A stretch of DNA of 42,033 bases, from assembly GCA_900544375.1 (NCBI GenBank), contig UQUZ01000018.1, forward strand, positions 1-42,033. Direction: 5' to 3'. The stretch comes from an uncultured Oscillospiraceae bacterium (GTDB lineage: Bacteria; Bacillota; Clostridia; Oscillospirales; Acutalibacteraceae). Below are positions 8,536 through 15,436 of this stretch, one piece after another. The notes beneath the pieces were generated by a model that searched no databases, had not been told where the DNA came from, and saw only the letters and a program-made list of their open reading frames with translations. The translations under genes and the position numbers were made by a program. Position 1 is the stretch's first letter; every line of letters starts with the position of its first letter.

Positions 8536-8564
8536 TTCACCTATATGGTTGGGTGAAGTATAAT
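8536..8564 (+). promoter_or_regulatory. Probable sigma-A promoter for the RHS locus
   Basis: TTCACC at 8536-8541 and TATAAT at 8559-8564 are separated by 17 bases. The -10 is perfect and the -35 matches TTGACA at four of six positions. It is the best promoter seen in the AT-rich gap between the operon terminator and the RHS gene. The -35 lies within an imperfect inverted repeat (TTCACC ... GGGTGAA). Confidence 0.6.
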
Positions 8565-8628
8565 GAAATTACGAAATAAAAATATTTAATAAAAATATTG
8601 AAATAAATAGGAGAGGGGGAGATCTCAT

Positions 8629-8679
8629 ATGGTTTCAGTATTTTACAATATAATTGTGTTTGACAATGTGTATACATAA
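8629..8679 (+). CDS. Possible 16-residue leader ORF upstream of RHS
   Basis: An ATG at 8629 follows a purine-rich GGAGAGGGGGAG and reads MVSVFYNIIVFDNVYT before TAA at 8677-8679. The AAGGAG of the RHS start begins two bases after this stop, so re-initiation or coupling is possible. No family is recognisable. It may be a leader peptide or chance; the ribosome binding site is the only positive evidence. Confidence 0.35.
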   Translation: MVSVFYNIIVFDNVYT

Positions 8680-8692
8680 AAAGGAGATCATC

Positions 8693-8710
8693 ATGAAAAA
8701 AAGATCATAG
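8693..8710 (+). other. A7 tract that throws the RHS start out of frame
   Basis: AAGGAG at 8681-8686 is followed by ATG at 8693, seven A residues (8696-8702), then GATCATAG. As written, the frame is Met-Lys-Lys-Arg-Ser-stop. With one more A the same start reads MKKKIIALFLFLFILLQLPF, a textbook signal peptide that runs straight into the RHS frame. The tract may be a phase-variable or slippage site, a real mutation, or a homopolymer sequencing error. Confidence 0.75.
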
Positions 8711-8718
8711 CCCTATTT

Positions 8719-9882
8719 TTGTTCTTGTTTATTTTGCTCCAACTTCCATTTGGAGCATCCGCTTTGGTTTTCAAGGATCCTTTGACTGCCCAGACCCGTG
8801 GGATTCACACAATTTCAAATTATGAACAAATGGATTTGGGCAGAGCCGGGGAGTTGCGCGTAAATGAATATAATCAAGAATTGTTATTAACAAGAGAGGA
8901 ACTCTCCCTAGCCGGAGGCAATCTTCCGGTACGCTTGCAAAGGATTTATCACTCCTATCCGACCGGTCAAAACTCCGTTGGGGCTTATGGAGTGCAATGG
9001 AGCATCAATTATTCTGTTCGTCTGCGTTATGATACGGCAGGCGGCTTTTTTGTTTATGACCGCGATGATGGGAGCCGGACCGTCTTTCAGAAGACAAAAT
9101 GGGTCAGCGGCGATTGGGTTTGCTGGCGGGAGACCTCGGAGATCGGCCTACTCTATCAATTATGGCTTCCGAAAGGGTCAACCGACGTGTCACAAGCCAA
9201 AATGAAAACGATCCACGGAACCTATCAAAGCTTTGATTCTATGGGCCGTATGGTGCAAATTACTGACATAGATCGACCGGAAAACGGTATACGGATTGCA
9301 TATCAGGATGGTGATCGTATTCAGTCAATTACGGATTCCATTGGCCGCGTATATTGTTTTGGTTATAATCCAAAAGGGCAGCTTATATCCATTGCCTGTC
9401 AGGAACAGGATGGCAGGCAGATTCAATTTTCAACAGAAAATGGCGCTAAAGTGCCGTTTGTATTAGAATATAGCTATGATAACAGCGGAAATTTGATTCA
9501 GGCAAGCTATCCGGATGGCGAGTGCGTGCGATACGATTACACAAGAACCGGAAGATTAAGCCAGATTCACACCGTTGATGAAAAGCAATTTGCCATCTCC
9601 TATGATGGAAAACGTGTCAAACAGATCGAACAAATTGCGGACGTTGGAACGCAAGCGCATCGGAAAACGCTCATAGAGATGAATCAGGATTTAAAGGAGA
9701 GAATCCGCTCCATTCTGATATCCGGGCCGACAAATGAATCATTGAACACACAAATTACATATCAGTCAGATGAAAATGCATTGGTAACGCAGTATATCTC
9801 TGCATATATTGCGGATGAGAACAGCGTCTCCTCCGACTGGGAATATACATATGATGAAACGGACGAATCCGCACAATTGTGA
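8719..9882 (+). CDS. RHS/YD-repeat secreted protein, N-terminal part (frame-disrupted)
   Basis: This open frame gives the signal-peptide core (FLFILLQLPFGASA), an N-terminal RHS entry region and several YD-type repeats, such as IAYQDGDRIQSITDSIGRVY and YSYDNSGNLIQASYPDG. RHS proteins fold into a beta-cocoon that carries a C-terminal toxin. The natural start is almost certainly the ATG at 8693, which is in another frame because of the A7 tract. An in-frame TTG at 8719 has no ribosome binding site. The frame ends in TGA at 9880-9882, where the next frame begins in overlap. Together they look like one gene of about 880 codons broken twice. Codon use and AT content differ from the upstream ribosomal genes. 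Confidence 0.8.
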   Translation: MFLFILLQLPFGASALVFKDPLTAQTRGIHTISNYEQMDLGRAGELRVNEYNQELLLTREELSLAGGNLPVRLQRIYHSYPTGQNSVGAYGVQWSINYSVRLRYDTAGGFFVYDRDDGSRTVFQKTKWVSGDWVCWRETSEIGLLYQLWLPKGSTDVSQAKMKTIHGTYQSFDSMGRMVQITDIDRPENGIRIAYQDGDRIQSITDSIGRVYCFGYNPKGQLISIACQEQDGRQIQFSTENGAKVPFVLEYSYDNSGNLIQASYPDGECVRYDYTRTGRLSQIHTVDEKQFAISYDGKRVKQIEQIADVGTQAHRKTLIEMNQDLKERIRSILISGPTNESLNTQITYQSDENALVTQYISAYIADENSVSSDWEYTYDETDESAQL

Positions 9883-11324
9883 AAAACGGCGGCTTGGCCG
9901 CCTCCTTCCGGTATGATGAGGCCGGGCAGCTCAACCGTGTGAACGATGTAGCAACACAGACGACAACGATCTACTCGTATGATGTTGGCGGAAATCTGAC
10001 GCAGAAGCGGGAATATCCGTATACTATTTCAGAAAATCCGGAAAATGTGCGTAATACTGTGACCTATGGTTATGAGGATGCCGAATGGAAGGATAAGTTG
10101 ACTTCCTATGGTGGAAAGCAGATTGTATACGATGAAATTGGAAATCCAGTTCAATATGAAGGGAAGCAATATCAGTGGACAGCCGGCCGGATGCTGGAGG
10201 GGTATACGGATGAATCGTATAAGATTGCCTATACTTACGATCAGAGTGGCCTGCGTCAACGCAAAACGATCATGGATCGGGACGCCTCCGCGCCGGTTAT
10301 GGAATATCATTATTATTGGAACGGCGATTTGCCCGCCGGTTTCGAAGTGACGGAATACACGCAGTCAGGCCCGGTAACGGATACGGTTTGCTATTGCTTT
10401 GGCGACGATGGAACGATTTACGGTTTCCTTGTCAACGGGACGGACGCCTATCTCTACGAGCGCAATGCACAGGGCGATGTCGTGGGGATTTACCATGGCG
10501 GCGAACGGGTCGCGTCTTATACATATGACGCTTACGGCCGGATGCTCTCTGCCGACGAGATGGAAGTGGAACTGTCCAAGCTGAATTTGCTCTACTACCG
10601 TGGATATTGTATGGATCGGGAGACGGAACTCTATTATCTGCAATCGAGATATTATGTCCCGGAATGGGGGCGCTTTCTCAACGCGGATGTCTATGTGGAC
10701 ACGGGAACCGGGCTCAACGGGACGAATCTGTTTGCCTATTGCGACAATGACCCAGTGAATCGGATTGATCCGAATGGATACTGGGGATTGGATGTGCATA
10801 AGACCATCACACAAGAGCTTCATAAGGGCGGGAATAATCCGGCTGCAATAGAACGTGTCGTTGATGGAAATCTTTCTTTGGACAATATATATCCTGCGTG
10901 GGTAGCGATATATAGGAATCAAAAATTCCACTTTGACCGTCGAAACGATTTGACATATCAATCAAACAAAGATACCAGATTTGAACAAGCTGAAAATAAT
11001 ATCGTTACCGCAGTCACCACTTTTATTGCGGATAGTTATGATATGGATGGATACTATTATCTTGGAAGGGCAGAGCATAGTGCTCAGGATTATGCCGCGC
11101 ACGGAGATATTGGTTTAGACAATCGAATTTTGGCAAGCCATGCAACCAATAGAGATGTTGATGACTACAAGTATGACTGGAGTGATTCATCTAGAGGTAG
11201 ATATAATGTGAAGGGTTGTGTAAAGCCTACAGTCAATGAACAGTATTCACGACTAAGAGAAGCATGGGATAAAAGCGTGGCATATTTTGTAACTTTCTCA
11301 TATCTTTTAACAGAATATCTGTGA
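9879..11324 (+). CDS. RHS repeat-associated core protein with C-terminal putative metal-dependent toxin domain
   Basis: The 481-residue frame continues the YD repeats (FRYDEAGQLNRVND, YSYDVGGNLTQ, YTYDQSGLRQRK). It contains the RHS core (YRGYCMDRETELYYLQSRYY, EWGRFLNADVYVD, NLFAYCDNDPVNRIDPNG) ending near residue 300. The rest, residues 301-481, is the variable C-terminal domain. It opens with Trp302-x4-His307 (WGLDVH) and has His400-x3-Asp404-x3-His408 (HSAQDYAAH). These resemble zinc ligands of zinc phospholipase C/P1 nuclease and HET-C-like proteins. Enzymatic toxicity is inference. The GTG start overlaps the previous stop as GTGA, so this part is either a translationally coupled fragment or the 3' half of a frameshifted gene. 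Confidence 0.82.
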   Translation: MKNGGLAASFRYDEAGQLNRVNDVATQTTTIYSYDVGGNLTQKREYPYTISENPENVRNTVTYGYEDAEWKDKLTSYGGKQIVYDEIGNPVQYEGKQYQWTAGRMLEGYTDESYKIAYTYDQSGLRQRKTIMDRDASAPVMEYHYYWNGDLPAGFEVTEYTQSGPVTDTVCYCFGDDGTIYGFLVNGTDAYLYERNAQGDVVGIYHGGERVASYTYDAYGRMLSADEMEVELSKLNLLYYRGYCMDRETELYYLQSRYYVPEWGRFLNADVYVDTGTGLNGTNLFAYCDNDPVNRIDPNGYWGLDVHKTITQELHKGGNNPAAIERVVDGNLSLDNIYPAWVAIYRNQKFHFDRRNDLTYQSNKDTRFEQAENNIVTAVTTFIADSYDMDGYYYLGRAEHSAQDYAAHGDIGLDNRILASHATNRDVDDYKYDWSDSSRGRYNVKGCVKPTVNEQYSRLREAWDKSVAYFVTFSYLLTEYL

Positions 11325-11346
11325 CAGTAGAAAAGAGGGGCTTAAC

Positions 11347-11457
11347 TTGGATGTATTTTATCAAACGTTACAAGCTGTTTTAAGAATTCTATATTTATAT
11401 CGAAGCTTTCTTTTGGTTTTTATCGCGGCAGCAGCATTATTATTATTTCTTTTTTGA
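11347..11457 (+). CDS. 36-residue hydrophobic peptide, coupled to the next gene
   Basis: A TTG at 11347 lies six bases after AAGAGGGG (11333-11340). It encodes about 36 residues with one membrane helix (SFLLVFIAAAALLLFLF). The stop TGA overlaps the next start as TTGA, the usual sign of translational coupling. No family is recognised. Its place directly after an RHS toxin-like domain makes it a candidate for part of an immunity or release module, but this is positional inference only. Confidence 0.5.
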   Translation: MDVFYQTLQAVLRILYLYRSFLLVFIAAAALLLFLF

Positions 11458-12131
11458 GAAAAAGGCATGGAAGGTTATTTGCCGGAATTATGCTTGGCAT
11501 TATGAGCCTTAGTATTGCTTTCCTTTTGCTTGGCTGCTACAATGCTTTTTTGCGTCCATCCTACCAAAAGCAGCCTGTAACACAAGAGCAGTTAGAAAAC
11601 CTATGCAAAAAATTAGAGAATGGAACTTATGATGCCTATCAATGCTTCCAAGAAGGCACATCGCTCAATCTGCCAAAGGACGAGTTAGATCCGGTTCATT
11701 TTACCACGAAAGTGGTGACACTTAAAAAAGGGTTTCCCAAGGTCACGGGCCTTTACGCAATGCTTGATATCAGCATATGGGAACTCGAATCGGAGGGAGA
11801 CGCCATTAAAAAATACGAGGCATTTTTAACAAATTACTGGACGAATCCATTTGAAAGCAAGGAGGAGAGCCGGCAAGAAATTATGGAAAAAGGATATCTG
11901 GAGATCGAAAACCAGCGCTACCGCGCTTTTATTGGGCCGATCGAGTTTTCTGCGAACTTTTTTGAACCAACAAAGGGAGATAGCGTACGGAGGTTATATC
12001 GTGTTACCGTACAATATGGCCCCATGCTAGTACAGATCAGTGAACGGACAGAAATGGGGGGCGTTAAACTGATTTTGCCGGATCTCATCATACAGGATCG
12101 CATGTTTGATCCCGATTTTAAAATTGAATAA
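11454..12131 (+). CDS. Membrane-anchored or lipoprotein-like protein, candidate RHS immunity protein
   Basis: The 225-residue product starts with a basic tip and a hydrophobic segment ending in LLLGCYNAF, which could be a lipobox (LLGC) or an uncleaved anchor. The remaining ~190 residues look extracytoplasmic, soluble and mixed alpha/beta. No domain is recognised. The likely start is TTG 11454, overlapping the stop of the small peptide; an internal ATG near 11490 would shorten the anchor. It directly follows the RHS toxin-like domain and is closed by a terminator, the usual place for a cognate immunity gene. A surface-anchored immunity protein would fit a toxin acting outside the cytoplasm, but no direct evidence shows this. 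Confidence 0.7.
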   Translation: MRKRHGRLFAGIMLGIMSLSIAFLLLGCYNAFLRPSYQKQPVTQEQLENLCKKLENGTYDAYQCFQEGTSLNLPKDELDPVHFTTKVVTLKKGFPKVTGLYAMLDISIWELESEGDAIKKYEAFLTNYWTNPFESKEESRQEIMEKGYLEIENQRYRAFIGPIEFSANFFEPTKGDSVRRLYRVTVQYGPMLVQISERTEMGGVKLILPDLIIQDRMFDPDFKIE

Positions 12132-12138
12132 AAGAAGG

Positions 12139-12167
12139 GCGCTTGCCGGCGTGGCAGGCGCTTTTTT
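12139..12167 (+). terminator. Intrinsic terminator of the RHS locus
   Basis: A 9-bp stem (GCGCTTGCC with GGCAGGCGC, one wobble) and GGCGT loop is followed by six T residues. It begins 7 bases after the stop of the preceding gene. Confidence 0.9.
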
Positions 12168-12177
12168 CGGCTCTGCC

Positions 12178-12395
12178 CTAACATAAGCCGCTCTTCCCGC
12201 CGCACATATGACCGAGCAATCTATGCTTCCGCGCGGTCAGGAAAGGCATGGTCGAATTGATGATTGGCACACCGTGTCCTCCCAGCGATGTCGTCTACGC
12301 TCTACAGACGGATTCGCAAGCGTAGGGCGGGAACCTGCAAAACAAATTATAGAAAGGCAGCATAGGCAATAGGTACCTGTATGTGAAAAATTTTT
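12178..12395 (+). pseudogene. Decayed duplicate of the Ca2+-ATPase leader and first ~40 codons
   Basis: This stretch aligns base by base, with small gaps, to 16213-16440, the leader and 5' end of the intact P-type ATPase gene. Shared landmarks are CTTCCCGCCGCA/CCTCCCGCCGCA, TGACCGAG, CGGTCAGGAAAGGCATGGTCG and CTACAGACGGATTCGCAA. The remnant frame from ATG 12248 reads MVELMIGTPCPPSDVVYALQ and stops at TAG 12323-12325. The live gene reads MVVLMNWHTMSPSDTIHALQ. Similarity fades near 12395, and the other ~835 codons are absent. It forms a direct repeat with the live copy around the 12.4-16.2 kb cassette. Confidence 0.85.
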
Positions 12396-12440
12396 TAAGG
12401 ATAAAAGTTAGGATAAAACTATATTTAATAGAAGGATATA

Positions 12441-12469
12441 TTGACGTAGATAACAATGCATTGTATAAT
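12441..12469 (+). promoter_or_regulatory. Strong sigma-A promoter of the secreted-protein/ABC cassette
   Basis: TTGACG (12441-12446), a 17-base spacer and a perfect TATAAT (12464-12469). It lies just downstream of the decayed ATPase copy and is oriented toward the leader ORF and secreted protein gene. Confidence 0.88.
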
Positions 12470-12480
12470 TAGTAAAAATA

Positions 12481-12504
12481 GGAATATATTCCTGTTAAAA
12501 CAGG
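12481..12504 (+). promoter_or_regulatory. Two abutting palindromes just downstream of the promoter
   Basis: GGAATATATTCC (12481-12492) is a perfect palindrome. CCTGTTAAAACAGG (12491-12504) is a second perfect inverted repeat sharing its first two bases. They lie about 12-35 bases after the -10, at the start of the transcript and before the AAGGAGG of the leader ORF. An operator or a 5' RNA hairpin are both possible. Confidence 0.55.
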
Positions 12505-12522
12505 TTATAAAGGAGGAGTACC

Positions 12523-12558
12523 ATGAACAGGGAAATACCCTTCTTGATTGAAAGTTGA
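12523..12558 (+). CDS. Possible 11-residue leader peptide
   Basis: A near-perfect AAGGAGGAG (12510-12518) sits four bases before ATG 12523. The ORF reads MNREIPFLIES and stops with TGA at 12556-12558, 65 bases before the secreted-protein gene. The strength of the ribosome binding site for so short a frame suggests a regulatory leader peptide. It could also be the 5' relic of a longer gene. Confidence 0.45.
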   Translation: MNREIPFLIES

Positions 12559-12623
12559 AAGAGCCTAGGTCATTTGATAAGTTGTTATGAAATCAAATTG
12601 GTTTTGAAAGAGGGATAATTGAA

Positions 12624-13031
12624 ATGTCAAAAAAACGTAAATTCATTTCCATGATTGTTGTAGTTGTCATTGCCATATCTCAGCTTTTCGTTTTAGTACA
12701 GGGCGCTAGTTATTTGCCGTATTGGAATGTAGAAATGCCGAATTGGCAGACCCAGGTTGTACTTGGCAGTGGTGAGAAAGGAAATCCGGATCATCAATAT
12801 ACGCAGATCAGTTGCACCGGAGGGACTGTGAATAAAATCACAGCGATCGCACAGCTTGCAAACGGTTCGAACATATCGAAGAACTGGGTTGAGATCGAAA
12901 AAAATGTAACGGGCGGCACCGCTGAGAGAATTCCGCATAATCAGTATATTGGAAAAGGTACGGGAATGAAGGTTATGGCCTATCAAAAGAATGTTTTAAG
13001 CAAGACGGCCTCCGGTTCCATCTGGTTCTGA
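12624..13031 (+). CDS. Small secreted protein of unknown function
   Basis: The 135-residue product has a clear signal peptide: basic SKKRKF, a hydrophobic core with VVVVIAISQLFVLV, and likely cleavage after VQGA near residue 28. The mature part is about 107 residues, rich in Gly, Asn, Thr and aromatics, with a single cysteine, and looks beta-stranded. The general layout recalls small exported proteins such as DUF2712 or lactococcin 972-like proteins, but I see no diagnostic motif, so no family is claimed. It is the first full gene after a strong promoter and is followed by two membrane proteins and an ABC ATPase. That arrangement suits an exported bacteriocin or signal, or a sensed/detoxified peptide. 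Confidence 0.72.
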   Translation: MSKKRKFISMIVVVVIAISQLFVLVQGASYLPYWNVEMPNWQTQVVLGSGEKGNPDHQYTQISCTGGTVNKITAIAQLANGSNISKNWVEIEKNVTGGTAERIPHNQYIGKGTGMKVMAYQKNVLSKTASGSIWF

Positions 13032-13046
13032 TAAACGCTCAAAAAA

Positions 13047-13074
13047 GGGCTATCCGTATTCATACGGGTGGCCC
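13047..13074 (+). other. Stable RNA hairpin between secreted protein and permease genes
   Basis: GGGCTATCCGTA pairs with TACGGGTGGCCC (12 bp with two wobbles) around a TTCA loop, starting 15 bases after the secreted-protein stop. A-runs rather than T-runs follow it on this strand, so it is not a standard terminator here. It could protect or process the upstream mRNA and so favour the secreted product over the transporter. Confidence 0.6.
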
Positions 13075-13097
13075 AAAATCAGAGAAGGGAAATCAAC

Positions 13098-13931
13098 ATG
13101 ATCAGAGCACAAATGAAATTGTTGTTCAAGAGAAAAGAGTTCCAGGTTACCTTTGCCGGAATGATGCTTTTAATCGCCTATGTTTTTTTATCGCAGTGTT
13201 ATACGGCTTTTGGAACGGATGCAACCTATTATTTGTCGGCGGATAAGTTATTTATCGGCCGGGCAAATGCACATGATATCAATATCATACTTCCTTTTTT
13301 GCTCCCCCTGGTTTGCGTGCTGCCTTTTGCTGATTCGTATGTGACAGATAAACAACAATATTGTTTACCAAGCCTGCTGTCTCGTTCCACGCCTAAAAAG
13401 TATTATTGGGCCAAGCTGAAAATGGTAGCTTTCTCTGCGGCGTTTGTTATTTTTATCCCTTTTTTCATTCATTTTATTTTGAGTCTGATCGCCTTTCCAC
13501 TCCATAGTACGAACTATTCGTGGAATGCGCTCTCAACGGATCAGTCTCCCTATTATGGTTCCTATATGGAGGGAGCGCTGTTCCCTTATTTATTTGTCCA
13601 CTGTCCGTACTTATATAATTTTCTTTTTTTATGTTTATTGACTTTGTTTTGCGCGCTGACTGCCGTGCTGGTATTTCAAGTTTCCTTTTTTATCTCTAAA
13701 AATCGAATTCTGGTGCTTGCATTCGCTTTTTTGCTCAATAATTTGATTTATATTCTAGCCGGGCTTTTTTCGGATTTGGATATCCGGCCTTATGCATATC
13801 TTTTTTCTTTGGATACTTCGCCGACAAAACGGCTCTGGTTTTTGATGCTTTTGTTTGCTGCGATGCTGATCGCAGCCGGTTGTCTTACGCCGGTATGTAT
13901 CCGAAAACTACAAGAAACAGAGGGGCAGTGA
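13098..13931 (+). CDS. Integral membrane protein, probable ABC transporter permease
   Basis: The 277-residue product has about six hydrophobic helices: one near residue 16-34, then INIILPFLLPLVCVLPF, a segment with FIPFFIHFILSLIAFPL, FLFLCLLTLFCALTAVLVF, VLAFAFLLNNLIYILAG and FLMLLFAAMLIAAGCL. This matches the usual helix number of ABC-2 type permeases. No sequence motif proves transport, so the call rests on topology and on the ABC ATPase two genes downstream. The start at ATG 13098 follows AGAAGGGA; a longer frame from 13068 lacks a ribosome binding site and overlaps the hairpin. The stop is one base before the next start. Confidence 0.72.
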   Translation: MIRAQMKLLFKRKEFQVTFAGMMLLIAYVFLSQCYTAFGTDATYYLSADKLFIGRANAHDINIILPFLLPLVCVLPFADSYVTDKQQYCLPSLLSRSTPKKYYWAKLKMVAFSAAFVIFIPFFIHFILSLIAFPLHSTNYSWNALSTDQSPYYGSYMEGALFPYLFVHCPYLYNFLFLCLLTLFCALTAVLVFQVSFFISKNRILVLAFAFLLNNLIYILAGLFSDLDIRPYAYLFSLDTSPTKRLWFLMLLFAAMLIAAGCLTPVCIRKLQETEGQ

Positions 13932-13932
13932 T

Positions 13933-14724
13933 ATGCGTTATTTGCGAATCTACCGCCAACGGATGCTTCTTGTGGTATCGCTCGCGGCAATCAGCGGGCT
14001 GTTTGTAGCTGCTGCAAACTCGATGAATATGGAATTTGATACGGCATTTGAAAATTATATCAATGCATTTTATCTTTCTTATTCTGTTCAAAATACGCCC
14101 GCGATTCTAATGATGCTATTGCCCTTTTGGTTATTAATTACATGCTTGATCGATTTGTTCCGAAAGGATTTTTCGATAGAAGCGGTTTATTGTTTTACGC
14201 GATGCAAGCGTTTTTTACAATGGTTTTTGGAGAAAAGCGCGGTTTTGGCGGCCCTTTCTTTTCTTGGCGTGTTTATCTATCAGATCGTTGGGATTTTGTT
14301 TGTCAGCATTTATCATTCGATTCCGTTGAGGGAGATGATGCAGGCCGCGATTCCAAACGCTTGTGTATTTCTACTAAGTTGGTTGTTTGTTTTCTCTTTG
14401 GGCATGTGCTTCAATGTATTGTCGTTTTTTGTAGAGCCGAAATGGCTATTACCTGTGTTCGTGATTGTTGTTTTTATCTTTGCCGTGCAGATGCAGCATG
14501 CGGTTGAAATCAAAGGGCAGTGGTGGCTGAATCCAATTTGCCATTTTTACATCAAACTTCATACGGTGTATTCTACCTTTGTCTCAGGCGGTCAGCAGGA
14601 GAGTATGCCGGGCTTTCAGCTTTGGCACTCGGTTGTTTATTTTGCGGCCTTTATTGCCGCCTCCATGGGGATTGGATATCGCTTTATTAAAAAGCTGGAT
14701 TTTGGGCTACTGTTGGAAAAATAA
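13933..14724 (+). CDS. Second integral membrane protein, probable ABC transporter permease
   Basis: The 263-residue product has about six helices, for example MLLVVSLAAISGLFVAAA, AILMMLLPFWLLITCLIDLF, VLAALSFLGVFIYQIVGILF, VFLLSWLFVFSLGMCFNVLS, LLPVFVIVVFIFAVQM and VVYFAAFIAASMGIGY. Helix layout parallels the preceding gene, so the two may form a heterodimeric permease. The ATG at 13933 lies one base after the upstream stop, which implies coupled translation. Function rests on context with the ATPase that follows. Confidence 0.72.
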   Translation: MRYLRIYRQRMLLVVSLAAISGLFVAAANSMNMEFDTAFENYINAFYLSYSVQNTPAILMMLLPFWLLITCLIDLFRKDFSIEAVYCFTRCKRFLQWFLEKSAVLAALSFLGVFIYQIVGILFVSIYHSIPLREMMQAAIPNACVFLLSWLFVFSLGMCFNVLSFFVEPKWLLPVFVIVVFIFAVQMQHAVEIKGQWWLNPICHFYIKLHTVYSTFVSGGQQESMPGFQLWHSVVYFAAFIAASMGIGYRFIKKLDFGLLLEK

Positions 14725-14773
14725 AACCAGAACGTATCCATCTATAGGATGAAATGATATTAAGGAGGTTTCT

Positions 14774-15436
14774 ATGCCTTATATTGAATGTCACCACTGT
14801 AATAAAATCATTCACAATGTGTCTATTTTAAAGGATATCACTTTAAACTTGGATAGAAATAAAATTTATGGATTTATCGGGCACAATGGCTGTGGGAAAA
14901 CCATGCTGTTTAAACTTTTGACAGGCATGATCTCCGCGAGCGGGGGAGAGGTATTCGTTAATGGAGAGCGGATCGACCCGGCGGCGCCTTATCCACAAAA
15001 ATTAGGGGTTATGATCGAAAATAATGGGTTGTGGCCTTATCTCTCTGCCTATGATAATTTAGCGGTGCTTGCTTCGATTCGCAAGGAATTAAATAAGGAG
15101 GATATTGCGTCTATCTTGCGCCGGGTTGGCCTGGACAATACGGGAAAGAAAATTTTCGCGAAATTTTCACTTGGTATGAAGCAAAGGCTGATGCTGGCGC
15201 AAGCTATCATGGAGCAGCCAGAGCTTTTGGTTCTGGACGAACCTACAAACGCCTTGGATAAAGACGGAATTCGGCTGTTTAAGCGGATTATATTGGACGA
15301 GAAGGAACGGGGTGCAACCGTGCTCATTGCAAGCCATTCGTTAGAAGATTTCACAAATTTCTGTGATGATGTGATTTATATGGAGCAGGGGGAGATCATC
15401 AAAACGGAATCGGGGGATTCGAATGAGGAGATTTAG
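14774..15436 (+). CDS. ABC transporter ATP-binding protein
   Basis: The 220-residue ATPase has Walker A GHNGCGKT (residues 36-43), a signature FSLGMKQ (131-137) in place of LSGGQ, Walker B LLVLDE (151-156) and the H-loop His188. The GMKQR form of the signature is typical of ABC-2 exporters and of bacteriocin or lantibiotic self-protection ATPases. AAGGAGG at 14761-14767 precedes the ATG. It would energise the two upstream membrane proteins. Its 3' end overlaps the next gene by 14 bases. Confidence 0.93.
   Translation: MPYIECHHCNKIIHNVSILKDITLNLDRNKIYGFIGHNGCGKTMLFKLLTGMISASGGEVFVNGERIDPAAPYPQKLGVMIENNGLWPYLSAYDNLAVLASIRKELNKEDIASILRRVGLDNTGKKIFAKFSLGMKQRLMLAQAIMEQPELLVLDEPTNALDKDGIRLFKRIILDEKERGATVLIASHSLEDFTNFCDDVIYMEQGEIIKTESGDSNEEI

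Noticed and set aside
8660..8676. TTGACA followed by TATACA as a second RHS promoter
   Set aside because: The two boxes are only five bases apart, so they cannot work as -35 and -10 together.
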